From Homalodisca vitripennis (Eukaryota > Arthropoda > Insecta > Hemiptera > Cicadellidae), in the NCBI RefSeq assembly GCF_021130785.1, contig NC_060207.1, positions 1,014,501 through 1,078,500 of the forward strand: DNA of 64,000 nt. Reading direction: 5' to 3'. Below are positions 34,241 through 47,539 of this stretch, in pieces (position 1 is the first letter of the stretch; each line of letters opens with the position of its first letter). Below the pieces are notes generated by a model that was given only the letters and a program-made list of their open reading frames with translations, had not been told where the DNA came from and made no database searches. The translations under genes and the position numbers were made by a program.

Positions 34241-35130
34241 ATATGTATCTGAAAAGTGTGTTGTTAGCCTAGACACCTTGCATGTTATATGCTTATTGTA
34301 ACAGAATAATTATAGCACACTTTAAACTTATGTTGGTACCTGAAAAGTACGTTGTTAGTCTGACATCTTGCGTGTTGTATGTTTGTTGTAACGGAATAAT
34401 TATCACACAATTTACCCTAACGTTGGTGACTTAAAGGCGTGTTGTTAGATTAGTCACCTTGCGTGTTGTATGTTTGTTGTAACAGAATAATTATTATACA
34501 ATTTACCCTAAAGTTGGTAACTAAAAGGCGCGTTGTTAGATTAGTCACCTTGCGTGTTGTATGTTTGATGTAGCAGAATAGCTATAGTGAACTTTAATCT
34601 TATTTGTACCCTCAAAATGTGTTGTTTGCTCACACACATTTTTCATGTTCTTTGTATACTATAACAGAATAATTATTATACAATTTACCCAAACGTTGGT
34701 AGCTAAAAGGCGCGTTGTTAGATTAGTCACCTTGCGTGTTGTATGTTTGATGTAGCAGAATAACTATAGTGAACTTTAATCTTATTTGTACCCTCAAAAT
34801 GTGTTGTTTGCTCAGACGCATTTTTCAAGTTCTTTGTATACTGTAACAGAAAACATTATACAATTTACTCTAACGTTAGTAACTTAAAGGCGTGTTTTTA
34901 GATTAGTCACCTTGCGTGTTGTATGTTTGATGTAGCAGAATAGCTATAGTGAACTTTAATCTTATTTGTACCCTCAAAATGTGTTGTTTGCTCACACACA
35001 TTTTTCATGTTCTTTGTATACTGTAACAGAAAACATTTTAAAATTTACCCTAACGTTAGTAACTTAAAGGCGTGTTTTTAGATTAGTCACCTTGCGTATT
35101 GTTTGTATATTTGAATAGAATAATTATTAT
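34241..35130. repeat. Diverged ~90-bp repeat with ~180-bp higher-order unit
   Basis: Early copies of about 91-92 bp carry gattagtcaccttgcgtgtt and aacagaataatta. From about 34560, two types alternate: one with that block, the other with cctcaaaatgtgttgtttgc. The gattagtcacc block then recurs at 34539, 34721, 34901 and 35081, so the later amplification unit is a dimer of about 180 bp. Confidence 0.88.
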
Positions 35131-37469
35131 ATTCTTTAAACTCATGTTGATGTGGATTATCAATTTAATATTGAAAGTACCTAGAGAACATACATTTGAA
35201 CGTTGTCTGCTATGTTTTTATCACGGATAATTGATTATGAATGTGTAATGATGTCCTATGATTGTTAATCAATTTTGAAAATATTAAAAAATAGGCCTTA
35301 ACATATACGTAATTTGTAATGAGACGAAATATAATCCTTGATATCGTTTCTTTCAGTGTCGGTAGAAAAGAATAAGCTCCACTTTATTCAAGCTTAAATT
35401 TTCGGGTTTTATCTTGAAAAATTTTTTCATTTTGTTCACCAGGAATGTAGTTTGGCACCGAAAGCTACCGGAGCACGCACTTCTAGCCAGAGGCATTCCG
35501 TTCGGTATTTTGCCGTGCTCAGGTCACGTTAGATGATCTGATATGGACAATACCGACTGTACAGCTTGTCGCAATCGTTTTGTCACTACAAAGTAAATGA
35601 CCTTATACAATGATTTTTTTAGGACATAGTGAGTACACTATACAGTTAAAAACATTATTCATAGTAAAAAAGCGACAGATTTTTAAAATAATACAATTAC
35701 TAAAATAAATCTTATGCACAATATTTTTATTGCCTCCTGAATTTTTTACATCTTTACTTTTTCACTGTTTAAATAAACTGAAAATACAGTTTTTTGGTTT
35801 GCTATGACTAGCCTAGTCGATCTTTAACCAGATTTACCTAAGTATACTCACAATACACTCAAAAATCATTTTAATGCAATCAAATAAAGCAAAGTTTTGT
35901 AACCAAAAGTCTTTAAACCATATTTAGTGCTTGTAACTTTATAATTTATTTAGTTTACTAAAAAAGGTACCGAAATACCAGTTTTATACACTTATTCACT
36001 CAAAATTACTGAAAATACTAATATGTAAAGTCAGAGTAAATTACTGGTTTTTGTTGGTAAAATAGTTGCAACATTAAGAATTCATTTTCCTGAGAGTGCG
36101 TAGTTTAGAACTTTTAATAAATCACATATATTAGAAATAGCGTAATATAATTTAGGGCATGACTTATGTGTAGAGAGGATTATTTACTCCTTGACGGCTA
36201 CAGATACAATTACTCACTCGGCTGGATGGTGAGTCAAGCAGCATGTAACAGTAACCACACAACCCAGATTAGCCGAGTCGGTTGGCTTGTGAGCTGACAA
36301 CTGTAATGTTGACAAATGTTCCATGTTGTATCAGTGTAACTGTATAGGTTATTACTGAAGTTGTCTTACATTTTCTTTGCAATATTAAAGTATAAAGGCT
36401 ATATCCATACTACGACACTTCATCATACTGTGTAAACATATAAATTTCATGTCAGATCCGATAATGGAATATCGTTGAATTTATTATTACTAATGAGGTT
36501 GTTAACTAACGTTTTTTACAAATTTGTTTCATTATCTATAAGAAGGCCGATTGTTAGACTCTAGCCGAGACTTCCGTTTCTGAGTACATAATCGTATAAT
36601 ATTCCATAGAAAACAAATAGTAGATAATTTATGTGGAGATTCGGAATTTGAATACCAAGGCTATTGTTTTTCTTACACAGGCACTGCATGGAAAACAATC
36701 TCATTAAATTGTGTTGTATATTCCCATCCAATCTGATGATTGGCATCTCAGGGCTATGAAAGTACCCTAATGCCGTGGTTTCCCCCCCAAAAAATAATAT
36801 TTATTTATTGCTGTTGGCTTATCATCATTGATAAGTGTCCAAACACAGAATTGCTTGAAAATAATCAAACTAATATAATATTCAAAAAAATATAGTGAAC
36901 TGATGAATGAAAAATGAACCACAACAGCGGAGGGGGGGTCAGCACCTGTGCACCAAGAGCATTTTATTTCAAAATAATTGACCTTCTATTAGTCTAATTT
37001 TTAATAAAATTAACTTTACATGGAAACTTTGAATTCAATCATTATCAGGTATATAATTTAAACTGTATACATTTTTTAATTTACGAAATACTTGGCAATG
37101 CTCAAGTAATAATTCAACTTTGTTCAAAACGCGAAATGTCTGAACTCCACCCAGACGCAGTAGTCAATAAAGTAAGATTAGTAAGTTAATGCGGTTATTA
37201 TTTCTAATGGCTGTTACATATACTCGGTACTTTCAGTAACCAAATACAACATTTACTAGTATTGATTTAGAATCATACTTTTCAGAGTCCTGTTAAAATG
37301 GTACAGGTATATTTTCCTCTTAGCCTACTGTTACTGCTAAGATTTCAAGTACCTATGTTTTGACTAGGAACGGCGGTAAATGTGTATAATGTATGTGTAC
37401 TAGAAGTACCTGTATTTTCGGTTTGTGGATGAATACCCACCCAAAAATACGAGTACGAAGTACCCATTA
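35131..37469. other. Sequence without recognisable gene
   Basis: AT-rich with short frames only. Around 36210-36300 two similar blocks (cactcggctggatggtgag and gagtcggttggcttgtgag) form a weak local duplication. Confidence 0.4.
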
Positions 37470-38075
37470 ATATAGTCCAGACGTGATCAACTGACACAAT
37501 AGTCGGTGAGTTGCCATACTCCGAGTTATGTACTGTGTTTTTCGTCATTCTGTCACTACAGACTTCGAGTATTAATCCTAGAAGGCAACGACACAACGCC
37601 ACCCTGGCGATTACCAAGTTAACATGGTCCAGACGTGATCAACTGACACTAGTCGGTGAGTTGCCATACTCCGAGTTATGTACTGTGTTTGTCGTCATTC
37701 TGTCACTACAGACTTCGAGTATTAATCCTAGAAGGCAACGACACAACGCCACCCTGGCGATTACCAAGTTAATATGGTCCAGACGTGATCAACTGACACT
37801 ACAGTCGGTGAGTTGCCATACTCCGAGTTATGTACTGTGTTTGTCGTCATTCTGTCACTACAGACTTCGAGTATTAATCCTAGAAGGCAACGACACAACG
37901 CCACCCTGGCGATTACCAAGTTAATATGGTCCAGACGTGATCAACTGACACTACAGTCGGTGAGTTGCCATACTCCGAGTTATGTACTGTGTTTTTCGTC
38001 ATTCTGTCACTACAGACTTCGAGTATTAATCCTAGAAGGCAACGACACAACGCCACCATGGCGATTAGCAAGTTA
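37470..38075. repeat. ~151-bp tandem repeat, 4 copies
   Basis: Units containing tccagacgtgatcaactgac at 37476, 37628, 37778 and 37930, ending caccctggcgattaccaagt. Spacing 150-152 bp reflects small gaps (cactag against cactacag). Open frames inside repeat with the unit and are not taken as genes. Confidence 0.96.
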
Positions 38076-38691
38076 AAACGAACAGTTGCTGAATACGTTA
38101 ATTAACAATACTTTCTCTAGTTAATCTTTTAATATTTATTTACGAAGTGACAAGATAATCTCTAAAACCTAAGTTAATGCCGAATTTTGTGAACCATTTG
38201 GTTAAGAATAGAAATTAAGACGCTAATTTAATATCTTTATTTTCATACTCTTCTAAGACATAATCAATTACAGTACACTTGTATGTATCTTCTATAAACA
38301 TTTGGTCTTATTCAGATAAACATTTTCCGGAGTTACGAGTTGCAGTTGGGTTGAAAAGCACCAAAGACCGGTATTTTTCGTTGTTGTCGATAAAAAAACT
38401 GTACGTTCTTGTTAGCAAACAGTTTTATATGCCAATATGCAATCATATACAAGCTAAATTTTGTATAACTTTTCCATATTTTTGTTCGATTAGATAGTTT
38501 GTTGTCTTTCAAACTAGGATATCTATTCTATTTTCTCCTAGAGCAGACATCAATATTTAGCTTAGGTCTTGATATGTGCTTTAAACTTAAATATATTGTA
38601 CAATGTTATGTTAATGTTATTATTAACTTTTGTTTTTGTTAAATAAAATTTATATAAGTTGTAGTCTTTGTAAAATATTGTAATTATTTCT
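38076..38691. other. Sequence without recognisable gene
   Basis: AT-rich. The frame 38279-38497 has no family resemblance. Confidence 0.4.
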
Positions 38692-38695
38692 TTAA

Positions 38696-39658
38696 CACGT
38701 TCGCTGCGGGCCACTGTCCGGACAGTCCCGTGACCCTCGCCAAAACTGCGAGGCACTGTCCGGACAGTGCCGATACGCACAATGCATTGCTTATTCGTTT
38801 CGCTTGTCAAGCGATGCGATCTTGCGGGAATTGTCGGAAACTTTTCAAGCTTGTTCTAGATGAAGTATACGTACTTTCTGATACGTCAATTCGTCCTGGA
38901 AATGCGGGCCTACTGTCCCAACAGTGCCAGCGAAACAGCTGAAATTTCATATGTTTATTGCTATTATGAACCAGTAGGAAAACAATAAAACACGTGTTCC
39001 TAATTTCTTTTCCCTTGTGTTATTGTTTTCGTGAGTAGACGTATTAGCAGCTAGGCTTGTTTACAAATTCGATAGGTTATTACTACTAAATTAAAAGTAA
39101 GGTAATCTTTTACCGGTATTGCGATTTTATCTATATGTGTGGTGTCAATATTTTTCTTGTACACAGTATACATTATTTTGCTTTTTTTGTATACAGTATG
39201 TATTGTCTCCTTAGTAAATTCATTCAAACGATACTTTTATTTGTTTTACTGTGCGGACAGCACGCGGCGGCGATCTGCACCGCGGGCTCTGTGGGTGTTT
39301 TACGCTATGTGCGGGACTACTGTCCGGACAGTAGCGTTGTTTAGCAACGGAAGCTGATGCATATCAAAGTCGATTGAAGTATTCTTGCTACTTTTGGACA
39401 TCACACAACACATTTGGTTAGTTATAGTTAAATTTTTATATAGCCCGTCATATGTTAACATAAATGATGCCATGCCAAAAATGCGGGCCACTGTCCGGAC
39501 AGTCCCGATGATTACGAACGCATAAGAACGTAATATAATCGAATATCATTATTTTATAGCGCATCAAACCAAAATAACGCCAATTCAACGAAAATAGCAA
39601 TTTCGAATTTTGCCGCATATCGGGTACATTATTGGCCGCTCTTGCCGCAGCGAACGTG
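38696..39658. mobile_element. TTAA-flanked piggyBac-like MITE with internal palindromes
   Basis: TTAA lies directly outside both ends (38692-38695 and 39659-39662). The 14-bp inverted terminus CACGTTCGCTGCGG is perfect. TTAA duplication is the hallmark of piggyBac-type insertion. There is no transposase; internal frames are short. Inside are palindromes built on ACTGTCCGGACAGT: 38713-38726, 38752-38771 (20 bp, GGCACTGTCCGGACAGTGCC), 39317-39334 and 39490-39503, plus a decayed one at 38912-38925. The 25-bp context around the first and last palindromes is identical and in direct orientation near the two ends. They may be binding sites for the transposase that mobilised it. Confidence 0.82.
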
Positions 39659-39662
39659 TTAA

Positions 39663-42430
39663 GCTTTCTGGTGATTGGTGGTAGCGTGGTTTTACTGTAA
39701 ACTTTACACTCTCTGACCTGATATTTGTCATCCTTTTATTAGTTGAGAATTACGGTAAAATAACCTTTTCAGGACCATATTTTTGAAACATTTTACGGGA
39801 AGGGCCCGTTACCACACTACTAATCTTTATGGACTTTACATACCCCCGACTCTTCGGTGTTCCGGACACCGTCTAGAGTAGACTTTCGGGTGCGCCACTG
39901 ATAGATGTAGTGTTATAGCCCCTGAATTATGTAAATTAGACCGTTACAGCCTCCAAAGCCTTAAGTATTTAGTTGTAAGATTTGCATATTCATTTCACGA
40001 ATTGTTATCGCTAGGGCGTTATCACATCCATAACCCGGTCAACGTTTTTGAATGCTACCATGTTATTAATGATAGAATAAAATACATGGATAAAATAGAA
40101 ACTACAGATTATTACTTTAATATAAATTGATTGCATAAATAATACAAATGTATTAAGGCAATAACGAAACATAAGCACTTTTAAGTAAATAAGAAACTAT
40201 AAAGTATATTATTATATACTTCTATGTAGTTTACAGGTGTATAACGTTAGCGTTAATTTTCTCTCACAGAAAAGTCTTTAAGTTTTGTTTTTTAAACTTG
40301 TAATTAAAATTTAGTGTTGAGCTTTAATAATGCTCAGCCAGGTTTCATGGTTGGACATGCACCATCACAGAACCCATTCTTGCTAAAATAGAAATTACGT
40401 TTCATGGAAGTCCACACATGAAATTTCTCGAGAAAGAACCATCCTATGAAATATTCACATTTCTGTACTAAATTAGGCTTCATGGTAGGGTGAATATAAT
40501 CAAAATACCGGTGATCTTGGTAGGGTATTACCAAGTGGGCTGAAATAAAATTTTATAACCTATTTCACATTGACTTTCATTGTAATATTCTTCCTATTTA
40601 CTTTACAATGAATATCTCATATTATTATATTCAGTTTATTTACATGGTTTAGTTATTCAAAGTTATAATTGTAGCCATCATGTTTACCCATAAATCGATG
40701 TAAAAATATTTGAAATTGCTCAACCAAGTCAGCCTCAACTCCCTTTTAAATAAATACAAACATTTTTCATTTCATTTCCACTCCCATGTAGTGACATGCA
40801 TCATCATTCAAGTTTACTGTATATAAATTAAGCTTTAAGTACACTTTCAGTGCTGTAGGTCAGTTCGTTTTAGAGATATTATGCGTACATACAGATATAT
40901 AGACATAAATACAAAGACAAGTAAATGACAGTAATGAACATTTTCAGTTGCCACATTTAGTTCATTAAACATTTAGATCGAACAAACAACATATCTTGGA
41001 AGTCAACATAAGACAGAAGAACAGAAGAACAACATAAGACTGAAATTTATATTAACAGTTTGGCTCGTTAGCCAACAGTTTTGGTAACCTAAACATTTGT
41101 AGGACTATACGACGCATATTTTTAAGGTATATTAAAATGCGTTAAATTACAACATATGATTACCTAACAAATAACGTAGATAGATTTTGTGAAAAACTTA
41201 TATATCGATGATTTATTTGCATATTCAAATGATTTCAATATCTCACAACTGTTCAAGACAAGAAAAAGGATTTACTACATACAGTTTAAGAATTGTTTTT
41301 TGATTTCAGATTAGTTTAATTTTTTCTGTAGGTTCATATAATAAGTGAGATGTGAATTTTTTTTATTTAAACGGCCATCATTCTGAACAGAAAATATGTA
41401 CCAAAACACTCACCATCTTATAGTATTTACATGTACTGAACATATCAAAAACCGTTCAAATAACCGTTTTATAGTAATTACTATAAAAACATACACACAA
41501 TTGATATGTTAAACTTACAGTAACACTGGCATCAAATGTTTCAATGAATACAATTTTTAAAGAGACAGAATAATTGAGCTCACTATAAATGAATGAATAA
41601 ACGTTGCTGACTGTTATAATTCTGTATTTAACTACGGACAAGAACAAGAGATATTTGAACTAGAGTCAGCATGAGAGTCGTCAAATTCAGGCCAGCAATG
41701 TTTGATCCTAATGCCCTTTAAATTTTCACTTGCTGAATCAAACTGTAGACGGCTCAACATTAATAATCTTAACATTAAGAGGTGTACTAAGCTTTGTCGA
41801 GACAAAACTCTTTAAGACTAGTGAGTAAGTCTACAAAATCCACTTTATATCTTCGTATAGTCGTTAAAAGGAGCAGTTATGAAACTGTCCTCATTAATTT
41901 GCTTAATACATTGTTAGTAATTAGTAACAGCATTTATATGTGTTGTTCAATGAATAGTACTACACACTTTTACATTATTAAAATAGTGTTTAGATGTCAT
42001 ATGTAGATATGGTATGAAGTTTTGAGTTGAAATATCGGTCGTTTCCGTAATATACCTTATCCATCTCAAATTTACCAGTCGTTTGTGCATAAGGTAAGTG
42101 GACGATCTGTATGAAATCCCTCAGAAGAGGTTTGGATAGTCAAAAATACAAATAATTAATTTTATCAATGTCAACAGCTAATCGGGTTATCAGTATGAGT
42201 AATATTTATTAATAATTCATAGTTTGTTATGAATGGTACCTGTGAATAGAACGACCGCTCTTTATCTTCTTCTCGCCCCACGTTCTGACTCCTACGTACG
42301 CTTAGCTGTCTCAGGACATGTGGAAGGGCGTCACCTTCGCAAACAACAGCTACCTAAGTTTCAATCCACAACAAAAGGAAAGAAAACAACTAAAAAATGA
42401 ATGAAACTATGAGAGAGCCAAGTATAAGAG
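39663..42430. other. Sequence without recognisable gene, with dispersed-repeat pieces
   Basis: A small hairpin CGGTGT/ACACCG lies at 39855-39871. Blocks at about 40320-40370 (gctcagcc, then acatgcaccatcaca) and 40790-40900 (gtgacatgcatcatcat, then cagttcgttttagagatatt) belong to a dispersed repeat also present near 47270. No conserved frame is seen. Confidence 0.45.
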
Positions 42431-45400
42431 AGTCTCCTTTCGTGCAACGTAGATAAATAACGTAAACGCACTTATTTATATCCTACGTTGTACATAACTG
42501 ATATAGAAACATTTTAAACAGTATTAACTTGTTTAGTTCGGTCTTTGCAGCCAACTACTTTAGTCTTCTTTCGTGCAACGTAGATAAATTACGTAAACGC
42601 ACTTATTTATCTCCTACGTTGTACATACCTGATATAGAAACATTTTAAACAGTATTAACTTGTTTAGTTCGGTCTTGTGCAGCCAACTACTTTAGTCTCC
42701 TTTCGTGCAACGTAGATAAATAACGTAAACGCACTTATTTATCTCCTACGTTGTACATACCTGATATAGAAACATTTTAAACAGTATTAACTTGTTTAGT
42801 TCGGTCTTGTGCAGCCAACTACTTTAGTCTCCTTTCGTGCAACGTAGATAAATAACGTAAACGCACTTATTTATCTCCTACGTTGTACATAACTGATATA
42901 GAAACATTTTAAACAGTATTAACTTGTTTAGTTCGGTCTTGTGCAGCCAACTACTTTAGTCTCCTTTCGTGCAACGTAGATAAATAACGTAAACGCACTT
43001 ATTTATCTCCTACGTTGTACATAACTGATATAGAAACATTTTAAACAGTATTAACTTGTTTAGTTCGGTCTTGTGCAGCCAACTACTTTAGTCTCCTTTC
43101 GTGCAACGTAGATAAATAACGTAAACGCACTTATTTATCTCCTACGTTGTACATAACTGATATAGAAACATTTTAAACAGTATTAACTTGTTTAGTTCGG
43201 TCTTGTGCAGCCAACTACTTTAGTCTCCTTTCATGCAACGTAGATCAATAACGTAAACGCACTTATTTATCTCCTACGTTATACATACCTGATATAGAAA
43301 CATTTTAAACAGTATTAACTTGTTTAGTTCGGTCTTGTGCAGCCAACTACTTTAGTCTCCTTTCGTGCAACGTAGATAAATAACGTAAACGCACTTATTT
43401 ATCTCCTACGTTGTACATACCTGATATAGAAACATTTTAAACAGTATTAACTTGTTTAGTTCGGTCTTGTGCAGCCAACTACTTTAGTCTCCTTTCGTGC
43501 AACGTAGATAAATAACGTAAACGCACTTATTTATCTCCTACGTTGTACATAACTGATATAGAAACATTTTAAACAGTATTAACTTGTTTAGTTCGGTCTT
43601 GTGCAGCCAACTACTTTAGTCTCCTTTCGTGCAACGTAGATAAATAATGTAAACGCACTTATTTATCTCCTACGTTGTACATAACTGATATAGAAACATT
43701 TTAAACCGTATTAACTTGTTTAGTTCGGTCTTGTGCAGCCAACTACTTTAGTCTCGTTTCGTGCAACGTAGATAAATAACGTAAACGCACTTATTTATCT
43801 CCTACGTTGTACATAACTGATATAGAAACATTTTAAACAGTATTAACTTGTTTAGTTCGGTCTTTGCAGCCAACTACTTTAGTCTTCTTTCGTGCAACGT
43901 AGATAAATTACGTAAACGCACTTATTTATCTCCTACGTTGTACATACCTGATATAGAAACATTTTAAACAGTATTAACCTGTTTAGTTCGGTCTTGTGCA
44001 GCCAACTACTTTAGTCTCCTTTCGTGCAACGTAGATAAATAACGTAAACGCACTTATTTATCTCCTACGTTGTACATACCTGATATAGAAACATTTTAAA
44101 CAGTATTAACTTGTTTAGTTCGGTCTTGTGCAGCCAACTACTTTAGTCTCCTTTCGTGCAACGTAGATAAATAACGTAAACGCACTTATTTATCTCCTAC
44201 GTTGTACATAACTGATATAGAAACATTTTAAACAGTATTAACTTGTTTAGTTCGGTCTTGTGCAGCCAACTACTTTAGTCTCCTTTCGTGCAACGTAGAT
44301 AAATAACGTAAACGCACTTATTTATCTCCTACGTTGTACATACCTGATATAGAAACATTTTAAACAGTATTAACTTGTTTAGTTCGGTCTTGTGCAGCCA
44401 ACTACTTTAGTCTCCTTTCGTGCAACGTAGATAAATAACGTAAACGCACTTATTTATCTCCTACGTTGTACATACCTGATATAGAAACATTTTAAACAGT
44501 ATTAACTTGTTTAGTTCGGTCTTGTGCAGCCAACTACTTTAGTCTCCTTTCGTGCAACGTAGATAAATAACGTAAACGCACTTATTTATCTCCTACGTTG
44601 TACATAACTGATATAGAAACATTTTAAACAGTATTAACTTGTTTAGTTCGGTCTTGTGCAGCCAACTACTTTAGTCTCCTTTCGTGCAACGTAGATAAAT
44701 AACGTAAACGCACTTATTTATCTCCTACGTTGTACATAACTGATATAGAAACATTTTAAACCGTATTAACTTGTTTAGTTCGGTCTTGTGCAGCCAACTA
44801 CTTTAGTCTCGTTTCGTGCAACGTAGATAAATAACGTAAACGCACTTATTTATCTCCTACGTTGTACATAACTGATATAGAAACATTTTAAACAGTATTA
44901 ACTTGTTTAGTTCGGTCTTGTGCAGCCAACTACTTTAGTCTCCTTTCGTGCAACGTAGATAAATAACGTAAACGCACTTATTTATCTCCTACGTTGTACA
45001 TACCTGATATAGAAACATTTTAAACAGTATTAACTTGTTTAGTTCGGTCTTGTGCAGCCAACTACTTTAGTCTCCTTTCGTGCAACGTAGATAAATAACG
45101 TAAACGCACTTATTTATCTCCTACGTTGTACATACCTGATATAGAAACATTTTAAACAGTATTAACTTGTTTAGTTCGGTCTTGTGCAGCCAACTACTTT
45201 AGTCTCCTTTCGTGCAACGTAGATAAATAACGTAAACGCACTTATTTATCTCCTACGTTGTACATAACTGATATAGAAACATTTTAAACAGTATTAACTT
45301 GTTTAGTTCGGTCTTGTGCAGCCAACTACTTTAGTCTCCTTTCGTGCAACGTAGATAAATAACGTAAACGCACTTATTTATCTCCTACGTTGTACATAAC

Positions 45401-46638
45401 TGATATAGAAACATTTTAAACATTATTAACTTGTTTAGTTCGGTCTTGTGCAGCCAACTACTTTAGTCTCCTTTCGTGCAACGTAGATAAATAACGTAAA
45501 CGCACTTATTTATCTCCTACGTTGTACATAACTGATATAGAAACATTTTAAACAGTATTAACTTGTTTAGTTCGGTCTTGTGCAGCCAACTACTTTAGTC
45601 TCCTTTCGTGCAACGTAGATAAATAACGTAAACGCACTTATTTATCTCCTACGTTGTACATACCTGATATAGAAACATTTTAAACAGTATTAACTTGTTT
45701 AGTTCGGTCTTGTGCAGCCAACTACTTTAGTCTCCTTTCGTGCAACGTAGATAAATAACGTAAACGCACTTATTTATCTCCTACGTTGTACATAACTGAT
45801 ATAGAAACATTTTAAACAGTATTAACTTGTTTATTTCGGTCTTGTGCAGCCAACTACTTTAGTCTCCTTTCGTGCAACGTAGATAAATAACGTAAACGCA
45901 CTTATTTATCTCCTACGTTGTACATAACTGATATAGAAACATTTTAAACCGTATTACCTTGTTTAGTTCGGTCTTGTGCAGCCAACTACTTTAGTCTCGT
46001 TTCGTGCAACGTAGATAAATAACGTAAACGCACTTATTTATCTCCTACGTTGTACATAACTGATATAGAAACATTTTAAACAGTATTAACTTGTTTAGTT
46101 CGGTCTTGTGCAGCTAACTACTTTAGTCTCCTTTCGTGCAACGTAGATCAATAACGTAAACGCACTTATTTATCTCCTACGTTATACATACCTGATATAG
46201 AAACATTTTAAACAGTATTAACTTGTTTAGTTCGGTCTTGTGCAGCCAACTACTTTAGTCTCCTTTCGTGCAACGTAGATAAATAACGTAAACGCACTTA
46301 TTTATCTCCTACGTTGTACATAACTGATATAGAAACATTTTAAACAGTATTAACTTGTTTAGTTCGGTCTTGTGCAGCCAACTACTTTAGTCTCCTTTCG
46401 TGCAACGTAGATAAATAACGTAAACGCACTTATTTATCTCCTACGTTGTACATACCTGATATAGAAACATTTTAAACAGTATTAACTTGTTTAGTTCGGT
46501 CTTGTGCAGCCAACTACTTTAGTCTCCTTTCGTGCAACGTAGATAAATAACGTAAACGCACTTATTTATCTCCTACGTTGTACATAACTGATATAGAAAC
46601 ATTTTAAACCGTATTAACTTGTTTAGTTCGGTCTTGTG
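42431..46638. repeat. 132-bp tandem array, about 32 copies
   Basis: Unit starting agtctcctttcgtgcaacgt and ending ttcggtcttgtgcagccaac then tacttt. Each unit holds an imperfect hairpin: caacgtagataaataa pairs with ttatttatctcctacgttg (3-nt bulge, loop about 11 nt). Variants mark higher-order structure. The rare tctttgcag..gtcttcttt..aaattacg combination at about 42542 recurs at 43861, 1319 bp (10 units) later. Variants ccgtattaac plus gtctcgtttcg recur at about 43706, 44761 and 45949. There is no coding frame. It is unrelated in sequence to the other 132-bp repeat at 21393. Confidence 0.97.
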
Positions 46639-47539
46639 AAGCTTGGGTTGGTAGTTTATCATAAAACCAAATAATAGTTCGCCATACCACGTGGCGTCAG
46701 TATCTGAGATAGATACACAATCAGATAGAAAAGAAAGTTTAAAACCTCCCGGCTGACTAAAAAACACGGAAATTATGTTAGTTATACTAACAACTCACTG
46801 TGTGCTTTAACTACACTCAGCTAAAACCTAAGATTAGACATGACGTACCATCACTCTTGTCTACGTAGAAATAGTTTCATCCAATATAAATTTTTACAGA
46901 TGTAATATTTTTTGAGATATCTCCTCACATGATATATTTTTTTTATTAACATAGTTTTTGTTGAGTTTAAATAATGTAAGTTCCGGAGAGCTAGCGAGGG
47001 TACTACAATGCAACAATCAAAGAGTGCTGAAATAAATCCTATCACCAACTTTTAATATTGACTCTCACATGACATAATCTTCTCATGTGACTCCATGAAT
47101 AAATGTGTAGTCACAGTTACCGAAACTTATGTTGCATGAGTTAGTATATTTAGACTACATGTGTTATGAAAGCTCATGCGGTTGTATTGATTTTTACACA
47201 ATATATTTTATTCTGCAATTTTCTCATTGCCATCAAGATTAACTATAAAACCAATTTAAAAATTTAAATAACGCTCAGCCAAATTCATGGAGTGACATGC
47301 ACCATCACAAAACCTAAGTGTTACATCTACAAAAATGAAGGTTAACGTAAAATTTCGTTTATATTCCAGTTCGTTTTTGAGATATATGCAAAAAACAGAT
47401 CCATCAAAATAATGTTAATTAAGTTCGTAAAATTAAATTTGCTTTTATAACCTGAAACCAAACCCTCATTCCAGATGCAGACGCGGAAGGCGTGCACCCA
47501 ACTGTCTTTGTGTACACAGTTTGTGTCAACAGACCATCC
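46639..47539. repeat. Dispersed repeat region
   Basis: The block 46975-47300 (ttccggagagctagcgaggg, then gagtgctgaaat, then acgctcagccaaattcatgg) resembles 16870-17345. The part from 47270 (gagtgacatgcaccatcaca) to 47385 (cagttcgtttttgagatata) resembles pieces at 40320 and 40790-40880 and, weakly, 53625-53720. No ends or coding frame could be set. Confidence 0.45.

Noticed and set aside
37345..38076. Several frames of 87-137 codons
   Set aside because: They repeat with the ~151-bp unit, occur on both strands and show no family resemblance.
17697..46638. CRISPR-like arrays
   Set aside because: The repeats are directly adjacent units without unique spacers, in an animal-type genome; they are satellites.
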